Source of the DNA: Halorubrum amylolyticum
GTDB taxonomy: Archaea > Halobacteriota > Halobacteria > Halobacteriales > Haloferacaceae
Assembly: GCF_004114995.1 (NCBI RefSeq)
Contig: NZ_SDJP01000003.1
Span: 86,001-150,000 of the forward strand
DNA: 64,000 nt
Direction of reading: 5' to 3'
This document shows positions 7,888-16,835 of the stretch, piece after piece. Under the pieces are notes generated by a model. The model searched no databases and was not told the origin of the DNA. It saw nothing but the letters and a program-made list of their open reading frames with translations. The position numbers and the translations under genes are program-made. Every line of letters begins with the position of its first letter. Positions within the stretch are counted from its first letter, which is position 1.

Positions 7888-9516
7888 ATGGACCCAGACG
7901 TGGACCGGTTCGGCTCCCGGCGGTCGACGGTGTACGGACAGCGCGGCGTGGTCGCCGCGAGCCAGCCGCTCGCGAGCGAGGCGGGGATCGAGGTGTTGCG
8001 CGACGGGGGGAACGCGTTCGACGCCGCGGTGGCGACCGCCGCCGCGCTCAACGTCGTCGAGCCCACGTCGACGGGATTGGGCGGCGACGTGTTCGCGTTA
8101 TACCGCACCGCCGACGGAGAGGTCGGCGCCATGCGCGCTTGCGGCGGCGCGCCCGCCGACGCGACGATCGAGAACGTCCGGGAGGCGCTCGCGGCCGACG
8201 ATGACGTCGATGAGGACGACCCGAGCGCGGTCGAGATGCCGATAACGGGGGCGCAGACGGTGACGGTTCCGGGAACCGCACGCGGGTGGGAAGCGACCGC
8301 CGAGCGGTTCGGGAAATTCGGCCTCGACCGCCTCCTGCGGCCGGCGATCCGCTACGCGACGGAGGGGTACCCGGTCAGCGAGGTGATCGCGGACGCGTGG
8401 ACCCACGGCGAGGAGCTGTTCGAGAGCGACCACGCCCGCGAGGCGTACCTTTTCGGCGGCGAGTCGCCCGCCGTCGGCCAGCGGGTGACGCTCCCCCGGC
8501 TCGGCGAGTCGATGGAGCTGATCGCCGAGGAGGGGGCGGACGCCGTCTACGAGGGCGAGATCGCCGAGGCGGTCGCCGCGGAGGTTCGGGCGGCGGGCGG
8601 GTTCTTGACGATGGAGGATCTGGCGGGCTTCGAGGTCGAGTGGTCGGACCCGGTCTCGACGACGTACAACGGCGCGGAGGTGTACGAACTCCCGCCGAAC
8701 AACCAAGGGCTCATCGCGCTGGAGGCGCTCAACGTCGCGGCCGAGGTGGGCGCCGGCGAGTACGACTACGACGCCCCCGAGCGCGTCCACTACTTCGCGG
8801 AGGCGCTGAAGGTAGCCTTCCACGACGGCCACCGCTACATCACCGACCCGTCCTACGAGGAGATCCCGCCGCTCGCGTCCGCGGACTGGGCGGAGCGCCG
8901 GGCGGCCGAGATCGGCGAGACCGCCAACCACGACGTGAGCTTCGGCGTTCCGGACGCCAACGCGGAGGACGCCGACACCGTCCTGCTGACGGTCGCCGAC
9001 GAGGAGGGGAACGTCGTCTCGTACATCAACTCGCGGTTCGCCGGGTTCGGCTCCGGGCTCGTCGCGGGCGAGACGGGGATCGCCCTCCAGAACCGCGGCG
9101 CGTCGTTCTCGCTCGACCCCGATCACCCGAACCGACTCGAACCGCGGAAGCGACCGTTCCACACCCTGATCCCCGGACTCATCCGGTTCGGCGAGGACGA
9201 CTGGGCCGCCTTCGGCGTGATGGGCGGGTACATGCAACCGCAGGGGCACGTGCAGGTGGTCTCGAACCTCGTCGACTACGGGATGCCGCTCCAGCGGGCG
9301 CTCGACGAGCCGCGGTGGCGCTACCGGGAGAGCGGCGAGCTGGCGCTCGAACCCCACGCGGACGGGGAAACCGCCGCGAAACTGGCCCGGAAGGGACACG
9401 ACGTGTTGACGCTCCCGCCGGCCATGTTCGGCGGCGCGCAGATCGCGCGGTCCCGCGACGGCGTCCTCTCGGCAGCGACCGAGCCGCGGAAGGACGGGAA
9501 CGCGCAGGGGTACTGA
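7888..9516 (+). CDS. ggt: Gamma-glutamyltransferase-family protein
   Basis: A 542-residue Ntn-hydrolase of the gamma-glutamyltranspeptidase family, which cleaves or transfers the gamma-glutamyl group of glutathione-like compounds. GGNAFDAAVATAAALNVVEP and STGLGGDVFAL are N-terminal signatures. The autocatalytic Thr is probably Thr364 in EDADTVLLTVADEEGN, equivalent to the TTH/TVH site of the family. GYMQPQGHVQVV near residue 450 is also conserved. There is no signal peptide, so it is probably cytoplasmic, unlike E. coli GGT. In halophiles gamma-glutamylcysteine is the main thiol and a possible substrate (inference). TATA-like gtttaac lies about 27 bp before ATG 7888. Confidence 0.9.
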   Translation: MDPDVDRFGSRRSTVYGQRGVVAASQPLASEAGIEVLRDGGNAFDAAVATAAALNVVEPTSTGLGGDVFALYRTADGEVGAMRACGGAPADATIENVREALAADDDVDEDDPSAVEMPITGAQTVTVPGTARGWEATAERFGKFGLDRLLRPAIRYATEGYPVSEVIADAWTHGEELFESDHAREAYLFGGESPAVGQRVTLPRLGESMELIAEEGADAVYEGEIAEAVAAEVRAAGGFLTMEDLAGFEVEWSDPVSTTYNGAEVYELPPNNQGLIALEALNVAAEVGAGEYDYDAPERVHYFAEALKVAFHDGHRYITDPSYEEIPPLASADWAERRAAEIGETANHDVSFGVPDANAEDADTVLLTVADEEGNVVSYINSRFAGFGSGLVAGETGIALQNRGASFSLDPDHPNRLEPRKRPFHTLIPGLIRFGEDDWAAFGVMGGYMQPQGHVQVVSNLVDYGMPLQRALDEPRWRYRESGELALEPHADGETAAKLARKGHDVLTLPPAMFGGAQIARSRDGVLSAATEPRKDGNAQGY

Positions 9517-9736
9517 CGCCCGTCCGTGCGTGGCGGACCGCTCGCCGCGCCCGGCACCGAGACATGACTGATTTCCATAACGAACGCCGGTTTCGAGCCG
9601 ATCCGTGATCGGCCCGGACGCCGACGGCCGGCGTCTCGAACGGGTCACGCTCCCTGAAGCGGAGATCGATCGATCCGCTGTGGTATTTGTGGGCGTGGAT
9701 ACACTTATAAACACACGTATGGTATGGCGTAACAGA

Positions 9737-11137
9737 ATGAAGCGAAGTATACAGCGACGCGACGTACTCAAGGGCGCCGGAGTCGCCGGCATCGCGGCAC
9801 TCGCCGGCTGTTCGACCGAGAACGGTGACGGCGGCGACGGAAGCGACGGCGGCGACGGAAGCGACGGGTCCGACGGCAGCGACGGAGGAGACGGCTCCGA
9901 CGGCAGCGGCGGGTCCGACGGCAGCGACGGCGGCAGCGCGCCCGACGCCGTGATGGTCGTCGGCTTCCCGGAGTCCGGCATTCAGCTGTTCCGCGACTTC
10001 TACTCCGATTTCGCCAGCGACGTGCCCGAACTCGACATCATCGTGCCCGACGGTCTGATCGACGGCGACCTCCCCGGCGAGGTCGACAACGACATGAACA
10101 ACGTCATCGGGACCGCGCCGTCCGCGGGCGGTCCGGGAGCGGAGTTCTTCACCAGCTCGTACGAGGAGGAGTACGACAGCGCGCCGGGCGTGTTCACAGC
10201 GCAGGCCTACGACGCGATGGCGGTCGAGATCCTCGCGGCGACCGCCGCGGGCGAGAACGACGGACAGGCCATCCGCGACCGCATCCGGACCGTCGCGAAC
10301 CCCGGCGGCGAGGAGTTCGGTCCGGAGAACCTCCCCGAGGCGGTCGAGACCGTCGCCGCGGGCGACCCCGTCCACTACGTCGGGGCGTCGTCGAGCGTCG
10401 ACTTCGACGTCAACGGCGACATCGCTACCGCGGCGTACGACGTGCAGGACTTCCAAGACGGCGATATCGTCACGCTCGACACCCTGGAGTTCGGCAACGA
10501 GCTCTCGGACGAGGACCTGAACGCGACGGCGGCGGACCCAGTCGGCGTCGACGAGTTCGAGGCGCAGATCGGCGTGCTGATGCCGGAGACCGGTGACCTC
10601 GGCCCCCTCGGTGTTCCGATCCGCGACGGCGCGCTGCTCGCGGCGACGCAGATCAACGATGCCGACCTAAACGTCACGGTGAACACCCGCGTCGAGGACA
10701 CGCAGACCGACCCGCAGGCGGGCATCTCGGGCGCGAACGCGCTCGTCGACGCCGGCTTCGGCGCCGTCGTCGGGCCGGCCTCCTCGAACGTCAACATCCA
10801 GGTGGCCGACCAAGTGTTGATCCCCAACGGAGTCGTCGGCGTCTCGCCGTCCTCGACGAGCCCGGACGTGACGGACCTGGACGACAACGGCTACATCTTC
10901 CGAACCGCGCCCTCCGACCTCCTACAGGGACCGGCGATGGCCGAACTCGCGAGGGGCGACATGGTCGGCGCCGAGTCCTCGGGGACGCTGTACCTCAACG
11001 ACGCCTACGGCCAGTCGCTCGAAGAACAGTACGTGGCCGCCTTCGAGGAGAACGGCGGGACGATCGGGGAACGCGTCTCCTTCGAGCCCGCACAGGCGAC
11101 GTACACCAGCCAGTGGTCGAGCGTGCTGAACCAGTAG
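9737..11137 (+). CDS. Branched-chain amino-acid-type ABC binding lipoprotein, circularly permuted
   Basis: This 466-residue protein starts MKRSIQRRDVLKGAGVAG with a Tat signal, lipobox LAGC and a 40-residue Gly/Asp/Ser linker. The Peripla_BP_6 (LivJ) fold follows in rotated order. Residues 68 to about 265 (APDAVMVVGFPESGIQLFRD ... VTLDTLEFGNE) are the normal C-terminal half. Residues about 276-466 (AQIGVLMPETGDLGPLGV ... YTSQWSSVLNQ) are the normal N-terminal half. Each half is intact, and together they equal the usual family length. The protein ends exactly where its first half begins. It converges with the livHMGF operon and probably serves it. TATA-like acttataaa is at 9703-9711. ATG 9737 is chosen over the upstream start at 9605 because of the Tat motif. 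Confidence 0.85.
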   Translation: MKRSIQRRDVLKGAGVAGIAALAGCSTENGDGGDGSDGGDGSDGSDGSDGGDGSDGSGGSDGSDGGSAPDAVMVVGFPESGIQLFRDFYSDFASDVPELDIIVPDGLIDGDLPGEVDNDMNNVIGTAPSAGGPGAEFFTSSYEEEYDSAPGVFTAQAYDAMAVEILAATAAGENDGQAIRDRIRTVANPGGEEFGPENLPEAVETVAAGDPVHYVGASSSVDFDVNGDIATAAYDVQDFQDGDIVTLDTLEFGNELSDEDLNATAADPVGVDEFEAQIGVLMPETGDLGPLGVPIRDGALLAATQINDADLNVTVNTRVEDTQTDPQAGISGANALVDAGFGAVVGPASSNVNIQVADQVLIPNGVVGVSPSSTSPDVTDLDDNGYIFRTAPSDLLQGPAMAELARGDMVGAESSGTLYLNDAYGQSLEEQYVAAFEENGGTIGERVSFEPAQATYTSQWSSVLNQ

Positions 11138-11235
11138 GAGAGTTGGCGGTTCGGCTCGGTTCGTTTTCCGATTTTTCTGTCGCGCGTGAGCCGCGGCGCT
11201 CGCCGGTGAGCTCTGCGGCGAAAAAGGCGAGCCGG

Positions 11236-12039
11236 CTACCCGCCGAGGAAGTCCTGCCGCACGTCCTCGTCGCCGAGCAGCACCTCGCCGCGGTCGGTGT
11301 ACCGGTTCTCGCCGTTGACGAGGACGTATCCGCGGTCGCAGCGCCGCAGCGCCTCCTTGGCGTTCTGCTCGACCATGAGTACCGCCGTGCCAGAGTCGTT
11401 GATCCGGTCGATCCGGTCGAACATGTCGTCGACGAGGTCGGGCGCGAGCCCCGCCGACGGCTCGTCGAGCAGCAGCAGGTCGGGGTCGAGCATGAGCGCC
11501 CGCCCCATCGCGACCATCTGCCGCTGGCCGCCGGAGAGCGTCCCGGCCTTCTGGTCTTTGCGCTCCCGGAGGATCGGGAAGCGGTCGTAGATAGCCTCGA
11601 TCTGGTCTTCGGGGACTTCGTCAAGGATGTACGCGCCCATCTCCAAGTTCTCTCGCACGCTCAACCCCGGGAACACGTTGTCCGTCTGCGGGACGAACCC
11701 GATCCCCTCGCGGATGATCTGCTCGGGCGCGAGCCCGTGGATGGGCTCGCCCTCGAACTCGACGGTGCCGTCCATGTGCGTCGTGAGCCCGAACACGGTC
11801 TTCATCACGGTGGACTTGCCGGCGCCGTTGGGCCCGACGATGGTGACGTACTCCCCGTCGGCCACGTCGAGGTCGACATCGTCGAGGATCTGGAGGTCGC
11901 CGTACCCGGCGTCGAGGTCGCGGATCCGGAGGATCGCGTCGCCGTCGAGCGTGTGGGCCGTTCCCGCGTCGCCGTCGGCTGACTCCCCCTTCCCCTCCCC
12001 CTCCGCCGTCGCCGCGTCCGCCGCGGATTCGGCGCTCAT
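11236..12039 (-). CDS. livF: Branched-chain amino-acid-type ABC transporter ATP-binding protein LivF
   Basis: A 267-residue ATPase. After a 35-residue acidic N-terminal extension come Walker A (GPNGAGKST), LSGGQRQMVAMGRAL signature, Walker B (LLLLDEPSAGLAP) and VEQNAKEAL (the LivF-type switch). GIGFVPQTDNVFPGLSVREN is typical of LivF. It is last in the operon livH-M-G-F; the start ATG overlaps the livG stop (ATGA). It powers uptake of branched-chain amino acids or related solutes with the permease pair. Confidence 0.92.
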   Translation of the reverse strand: MSAESAADAATAEGEGKGESADGDAGTAHTLDGDAILRIRDLDAGYGDLQILDDVDLDVADGEYVTIVGPNGAGKSTVMKTVFGLTTHMDGTVEFEGEPIHGLAPEQIIREGIGFVPQTDNVFPGLSVRENLEMGAYILDEVPEDQIEAIYDRFPILRERKDQKAGTLSGGQRQMVAMGRALMLDPDLLLLDEPSAGLAPDLVDDMFDRIDRINDSGTAVLMVEQNAKEALRRCDRGYVLVNGENRYTDRGEVLLGDEDVRQDFLGG

Positions 12040-12947
12040 ACGTCCTCCCCCAGGTAGGCCTCGATGACCCGTTCGTCGTTCCGTATCTCGTCGCCGGTCC
12101 CCTCGGCGAGAACGCTGCCCTGGTGCATGACGATGACGTGTTCGCAGTTGTTCATGATGACGTCCATGTCGTGTTCGACGAGGAGGAAGGTGTAGCCGTC
12201 CTCGCGCAGCCGGTGGACGCGGTCGAGGAGCTTCTCCTCCAGCGTCGGGTTGACCCCCGCGAGCGGCTCGTCGAGCAGGACCACCTCCGGGTCGGTCATG
12301 AGCGCCCGCGCCATCTCCAGGAGCTTCCGCTGGCCCCCGGAGAGGTTGCCGGCGTGTTCGGTCGCGAGGTGGTCGATCTCGAAGAAGTCGAGCGTCTCCC
12401 AGGCACGCTCGCGGATCGACTCCTCCTGTTCGATCACCTCGCCGCGGAGTCCGGGCGTGACCGCCCGGATCGCCGACTCGCCGATCTGGCCCTTCGGCGC
12501 GAGCATCAGGTTCTCCAGCACGGTCATCTCCTCCAGTTCGCGGGCGATCTGGAAGGTGCGAACGAGCCCCTTCCGCGCCATCTGGTACGGCTTCAGCCCG
12601 GTAACGTCCTCGCCGTTGAAGTACACCGATCCCGCCGTCGGCTCGTGGACGCCGGTGATGCAGTTGAACGTGGTCGACTTGCCGGCGCCGTTGGGGCCGA
12701 TCAGCCCGGTGAGCGACCCCTGTTCGACCTCGAAGGTGGCGCCGTCGACGGCGGTGACGCCGCCGAAGCGTTTGACGAGCCCCTCGACGCGGAGCGGCGG
12801 CGCCCCGGACGGCGTGTGCTTCGCCGCCTCCTCGACGGCGCTGTCGTTCGCCTCGGGCTCGTCGGTGACCGCGTCGGACGCGTCGACCTCGTCCGCCGCG
12901 TCCGCCGCGTCGGCGACGTCGGACGCGTCCGGAATGTCGCTACTCAT
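12036..12947 (-). CDS. livG: Branched-chain amino-acid-type ABC transporter ATP-binding protein LivG
   Basis: A 303-residue ATPase with a 50-residue Asp/Ala-rich N-terminal extension. It has Walker A (GPNGAGKST), LSGGQRKLLEMARAL, Walker B (VVLLDEPLAGVNP) and VEHDMDVIMNNCEHV. KGLVRTFQIARELEEMTVLEN is the usual LivG segment. ATG 12947 (MSSDIPD) overlaps the livM stop by 8 bp (ATGAGTAG). A start three codons upstream is possible but less well placed. Confidence 0.92.
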   Translation of the reverse strand: MSSDIPDASDVADAADAADEVDASDAVTDEPEANDSAVEEAAKHTPSGAPPLRVEGLVKRFGGVTAVDGATFEVEQGSLTGLIGPNGAGKSTTFNCITGVHEPTAGSVYFNGEDVTGLKPYQMARKGLVRTFQIARELEEMTVLENLMLAPKGQIGESAIRAVTPGLRGEVIEQEESIRERAWETLDFFEIDHLATEHAGNLSGGQRKLLEMARALMTDPEVVLLDEPLAGVNPTLEEKLLDRVHRLREDGYTFLLVEHDMDVIMNNCEHVIVMHQGSVLAEGTGDEIRNDERVIEAYLGEDV

Positions 12948-14283
12948 CGGTCTCACCCCCGCTGGGCCGCTCGGAGAGATCGACGGCCGCGGCCGTCTCG
13001 ATCCGGTCGCCGAGTATCCCGTCCGGGCGCCGGTGCATGATGAACACCAGGATGAGCCCGAGGAAGACGAACTGGAGCGGCGCGATGTTGTCGGTCGCGT
13101 ACGCGAGGAACGCGGTCGGGTCGAACGTGGCGAGCGCGTCCCCGAACGATGGCGGCGTCTCGGCGTCGATGACGTCGCGCAGCGACGCCCCGACGCGACG
13201 CGGCCCCTCGAACAGCACCGTCGCGAAGACGATCCCGCCGAGGACGGCGCCGGTGTTCGATCCGGACCCGCCGATGATGACGGCGATGAAGACGTAGAAC
13301 GTCAGGACGGGCATGAACTGCGGCGTCGGCGAGACGTTGCCCTGACTGCCGAACCAGAGAATCCCGGCGAGCCCCATCAGTGCGCAGCCGATGCCGAACA
13401 CCTTCACCTTGATCAGGTCCACGTTCTTCCCGAGCGAGTCGGCGACCAGTTCGTCTTCCCGGATGGCCTTGAGCGTCCGGCCGAACGGCGACCGGCCGAG
13501 CCGTTCGAGCAGGGCGTAAAAGCCGATCACGAAGACGGCGAGCACGGCGATGTACCCCCAGTCGATGAGGATCGTGTTGGAGATCCCGAGCCCGCCCTCC
13601 CCGAGGACGCCGAAGACGAGGTCGCCGAGGGGCGTCGGCATCCCGGCCTGTCCGTCGACGAGGAACAGCCCGCGGATCGGATTCTGCGGCATCCCCATCC
13701 CGCGACCGCCGCCGGTGCCGACGCCGAGCGTCTCCCTGAGGAACGTGTCGAACGCGCTCGACTGGAGGAACAGCCGGATGATCTCCGAGATGCCGAGCGT
13801 GACGATCGCGAGGTAGTCGGCCTTGAGCCGGAGCGCCGGAAGCGCCGCCAGCAGGCCGACGACCGCGGCCACCAGCATGCCGGCGACGATGCCGACAGGG
13901 AGCGGGAGCCCGAACCCGGGCGGACCGAACGCCGGGTCGGGGGATCGGACGACGATCCCCATCGTGTAGACGCCGAGCGCCATGAACCCGGCGACGCCGA
14001 TGTTGAACAGCCCGGCGTACCCCCACTGGAGGTTCAGCGCGAGCGCGGCGAGCGCGTAGACGAGTCCGAGGAACGTCAGGGTCCGCATCAGCCCGACGAC
14101 GCTGTTGAGGCCGCTGGTGAAGGTGAGAAGGGTCGCGGCGAGGTACACGAGAAGCAGCGTTCCGAGCACGATCCCGAGGTCGCTGCGGCGCGCGGCGTCG
14201 ATGAGGGCGGCGGTCGCGCTCTCCGGGGTCGGCCCCCCATCCGGCGCGTCCCCGTCGTCCGACGGTGACGAGGCGCCGGTCAT
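12940..14283 (-). CDS. livM: Branched-chain amino-acid-type ABC transporter permease LivM
   Basis: A 447-residue membrane protein of about ten helices in the BPD_transp_2 family. WGYAGLFNIGVAGFMALGVY is the family signature. FGRTLKAIREDELVADSLGKN is the cytoplasmic coupling loop that meets the ATPases, and VIIGGSGSNTGAVLGG is the conserved C-terminal helix. ATG 14283 overlaps the livH stop (ATGA). The N-terminal 35 residues are acidic and cytoplasmic. Confidence 0.92.
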   Translation of the reverse strand: MTGASSPSDDGDAPDGGPTPESATAALIDAARRSDLGIVLGTLLLVYLAATLLTFTSGLNSVVGLMRTLTFLGLVYALAALALNLQWGYAGLFNIGVAGFMALGVYTMGIVVRSPDPAFGPPGFGLPLPVGIVAGMLVAAVVGLLAALPALRLKADYLAIVTLGISEIIRLFLQSSAFDTFLRETLGVGTGGGRGMGMPQNPIRGLFLVDGQAGMPTPLGDLVFGVLGEGGLGISNTILIDWGYIAVLAVFVIGFYALLERLGRSPFGRTLKAIREDELVADSLGKNVDLIKVKVFGIGCALMGLAGILWFGSQGNVSPTPQFMPVLTFYVFIAVIIGGSGSNTGAVLGGIVFATVLFEGPRRVGASLRDVIDAETPPSFGDALATFDPTAFLAYATDNIAPLQFVFLGLILVFIMHRRPDGILGDRIETAAAVDLSERPSGGETDE

Positions 14284-15401
14284 GCGGTCGTCACACCTCC
14301 GAAGAGCCCCTCGGGGCGCAACAGGAGCATGGTGATCATCACGGCGAAGGCGGCGGCCTCGTTGAAGTCGGACGGAATCCAGACCGTCGAGGTGGTGAAG
14401 ACGACCCCGATGACGAGCCCGCCGGCGATCGCGCCGTACACAGAGCCGATCCCGCCGAGGATCACGGCCGCGAAGATGAGGAGGAGGAGCAGCCAGCCGA
14501 AGTCGAACTGGATCGTTCCGCGGAGCAGCACGTAGAGGTACCCCGAGGCGCCCGCCAGCCCGCCGCCGATTATCCACGTGGCGGTGACGACGCGCTCGGC
14601 CGGGATGCCGGTGACGAGCGCGAGGTCCTTGTTGTCGGCCATCGCCCGCATCGCGGTCCCGAGCTTCGTGTGCTGGAGCATGAAGTGCATCGCCAGCATG
14701 AGCCCGATTGCGGCGACGACGATGGTCAGCTCGTGGGCGTTGACGGAGAGCCCGAGCGGGCCGAACGCCAGGTTCGAGGCGTCGATGCTCGCCGTGACGC
14801 CGCGCCGATCGGAGCCGTAGACGAACTGGATCACGTATCGGACGATCAGCGCGGCGCCGATCGACGCGATGAGGATCGAGATGCCGTCGCGGTCCCGCAT
14901 CGGCTTGTAGAACGCGCGGTCGAGCGCCAGCGCGACGACGGCGGTGATCGCGAACGCCGCGAGCAGTCCGACCAGTATCGCGACGGGCGTCGAGAGGACG
15001 TGTGCCCCGATGTCGCCGGCGGTCGCGCCCCCGGCGTCCCGAACCGTCAACAGCGCCCGAACCGGGATCTCGCCGAAGCCGGCGATCAGGAACGCGACGC
15101 CCCAGCCGGTGAACGCCCCGGTGCTGAGCAGGTCGCCGTGCGAGAAGTTCGCGAACGAGAGGATGCTGTACGTCATCGAGAGCCCGATCCCGGCGAGCCC
15201 GATCACGAGTCCGATCACGATCCCGTTCCAGAGGTTCGAGCCGAGCCGATCGAACGAGACCGCCCCGCCGACGGGACCGATCGAGACCCCGAGGAGCTTC
15301 GCGACGAGGTCGACGAGCAGCAGGCCGCCGAGGACCGAAACGAGGAGAAGCCCCGGCCTAGCCCGCGCCGAGTCGACGATCGACGATTCAGTTGTACCCA
15401 T
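14280..15401 (-). CDS. livH: Branched-chain amino-acid-type ABC transporter permease LivH
   Basis: A 373-residue permease and the first gene of the livHMGF operon. Multiple hydrophobic helices, the segment LSMTYSILSFANFSHGDLLSTGA (family signature GL.......l.nfa.Gdl...GA), the coupling loop TKLGTAMRAMADNKDLALVTGI, and GGIGSVYGAIAGGLVIGV place it in the LivH family. Start is ATG 15401. A TATA-like gagttattta lies 40-45 bp upstream, and a 7-bp inverted repeat lies between them, a possible operator. Confidence 0.92.
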   Translation of the reverse strand: MGTTESSIVDSARARPGLLLVSVLGGLLLVDLVAKLLGVSIGPVGGAVSFDRLGSNLWNGIVIGLVIGLAGIGLSMTYSILSFANFSHGDLLSTGAFTGWGVAFLIAGFGEIPVRALLTVRDAGGATAGDIGAHVLSTPVAILVGLLAAFAITAVVALALDRAFYKPMRDRDGISILIASIGAALIVRYVIQFVYGSDRRGVTASIDASNLAFGPLGLSVNAHELTIVVAAIGLMLAMHFMLQHTKLGTAMRAMADNKDLALVTGIPAERVVTATWIIGGGLAGASGYLYVLLRGTIQFDFGWLLLLLIFAAVILGGIGSVYGAIAGGLVIGVVFTTSTVWIPSDFNEAAAFAVMITMLLLRPEGLFGGVTTA

Positions 15402-15403
15402 GT

Positions 15404-15422
15404 GTGCGTCTCACTGACGCAC
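15404..15422. promoter_or_regulatory. Inverted repeat immediately before livH
   Basis: GTGCGTC-TCACT-GACGCAC has perfect 7-bp arms and a 5-bp spacer. It ends 2 bp before the livH start codon and lies downstream of the TATA-like box at about 15436-15445. It could be a repressor operator for the transport operon or a leader hairpin that masks the start. The function is inferred from position only. Confidence 0.4.
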
Positions 15423-15535
15423 GTTCGGACATGGAGAGGTAAATAACTCGCTGTTTCGACAAAAGTCGATACCTCGAAAACGCCTGACAGCTGTCGAAGC
15501 GCGGTGTATTCCGATCTGTCACTTCCGATCTGCCA

Positions 15536-16516
15536 CTAGTCGCCGCCCGCGGCCCGCGCGTGTCGCCGGGCCTCCTCGGGGGCTCGCCCCTCCCGGAGCA
15601 GCGCCTCGACGAACAGCTCCCCGGCCTTGTACGACGATCGGACCATCGGCCCAGAGGCGCAGTAGAGGAAGTCGAACTCCGCCTCGGCGACCGCGCGCCA
15701 CGTCTCGAAGGCGTCGGGGTGGACGTACTCGAACACGTCGAGGTGCGAGCGCGAGGGCTGGAGGTACTGCCCGAACGTGACCACGTCGACGCCCACCTCG
15801 CGGAGGTCGCCGAGGGTGCGGTACACCTCGTGGTCGTACTCGCCGACGCCGAGCATGAGGCTCGTCTTGGTGTAGATGTCCGACTCGCGGTCGACGCGGT
15901 CGAGTACCGCGAGCGACTGCTCGTAATTGGCCCGTCGGTCCCGAACCGGCCACTGGAGCCGCTCGACCGTCTCGACGTTGTGAGCGATCACGTCCGGTCC
16001 GGCGTCGACGATCCGGTCGATCGCATCGGGATCGCCCCGGAAGTCGGGAATGAGGGTCTCGACGAGGATCTCAGGGTCTCGCCGCTTGATCTCGCGGATC
16101 GTCTCCGCGAAGTGCGCCGACCCGCCGTCGGCGAGGTCGTCGCGGTCGACCGACGTGAGCACGACGTAGTCGAGTCCGATCTCGACGACCGCGTCCGCGA
16201 CGTTCGCCGGCTCGTCCGGGTCCAGCGGCTCCATCCCGCCCGTCTCCACGTCACAGAAGTTACACCCGCGCGAGCAGCGGTCGCCCATCAGCATGAACGT
16301 CGCGGTACCGGGGCCGCCCTCGGCGGCGTCCGCCGCCTCGCCGTTCGGGGGCGCGTTCGCACCCCCCGACCAGCACTCGCCCATGTTGGGGCAGTTGGCC
16401 TCTTCACACACCGTGTGGAGGTCGCGCTCGCGAAGGCGCTCCTTGATCTCCGTGAACCGGGCGCCGGACGGCGGACGCGACTTCAGCCAGTCCGGCTTCC
16501 GACGGCCGCGTTGCAT
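15536..16516 (-). CDS. lipA: Lipoyl synthase LipA
   Basis: A 326-residue radical SAM enzyme that inserts two sulfurs into protein-bound octanoyl chains. The auxiliary cluster motif is Cys37, Cys42, Cys48 (CEEANCPNMGEC). The radical SAM cluster is Cys81, Cys85, Cys88 (CSRGCNFC). VRSSYKAGE near the C-terminus supplies the conserved Ser ligand region. An acidic, Gly/Ala-rich insert (about residues 51-70) separates the two cluster regions and is extra compared with bacterial LipA. It stands alone here; a lipoate-ligase-family gene at 50.8 kb may provide the octanoyl transfer step. Confidence 0.95.
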   Translation of the reverse strand: MQRGRRKPDWLKSRPPSGARFTEIKERLRERDLHTVCEEANCPNMGECWSGGANAPPNGEAADAAEGGPGTATFMLMGDRCSRGCNFCDVETGGMEPLDPDEPANVADAVVEIGLDYVVLTSVDRDDLADGGSAHFAETIREIKRRDPEILVETLIPDFRGDPDAIDRIVDAGPDVIAHNVETVERLQWPVRDRRANYEQSLAVLDRVDRESDIYTKTSLMLGVGEYDHEVYRTLGDLREVGVDVVTFGQYLQPSRSHLDVFEYVHPDAFETWRAVAEAEFDFLYCASGPMVRSSYKAGELFVEALLREGRAPEEARRHARAAGGD

Positions 16517-16683
16517 ACCGGAGCTACGGCGGCCGGGCGCAAAAGCGTGCGGGTCCGATCGCCGGTCGACGCGCGGACGTCTCCACGCTCGCGGTCGGCG
16601 GACGCAGCCGAGTCGATGACTACGACGTGGTCGGCGGACTCAGTCGAGGTCGGCGACGCGGACCGACCCGACCACGTCGCCGT

Positions 16684-16778
16684 CGCCGATCAGTCGGACC
16701 GTCGCCGATCAGTCGGACCGTCGCCGATCAGTCGGACCGTCGCCGATCAGTCGGACCGTCGCCGATCAGTCGGACCGC
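16684..16778 (+). repeat. Five tandem copies of a 19-bp unit
   Basis: CGCCGATCAGTCGGACCGT begins at 16684, 16703, 16722, 16741 and 16760 with no mismatch until the last base or two of copy 5. Copies abut without spacers, so this is a minisatellite and not a CRISPR. It lies in the 319-bp space (16517-16835) between the lipA start and the end of a small gene on the same strand. The rest of that space holds nothing else I can support. Confidence 0.95.
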
Positions 16779-16835
16779 GTCCTGTCCGGGGTGGAACACG
16801 GTGGGGGTTCTTCGAGGAGGGATATGAGCTTTCGG

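Noticed and set aside
9605..9736. Start of the permuted binding protein at 9605
   Set aside because: This would place 44 residues before the Tat signal MKRSIQRRDVLKGAG; the TATA-like box at 9703-9711 also lies inside that extension.
16684..16778. CRISPR array from regularly spaced repeats
   Set aside because: The 19-bp units abut with no spacer sequence and no cas genes are nearby; the same holds for the 24-bp array at 37213-37332.
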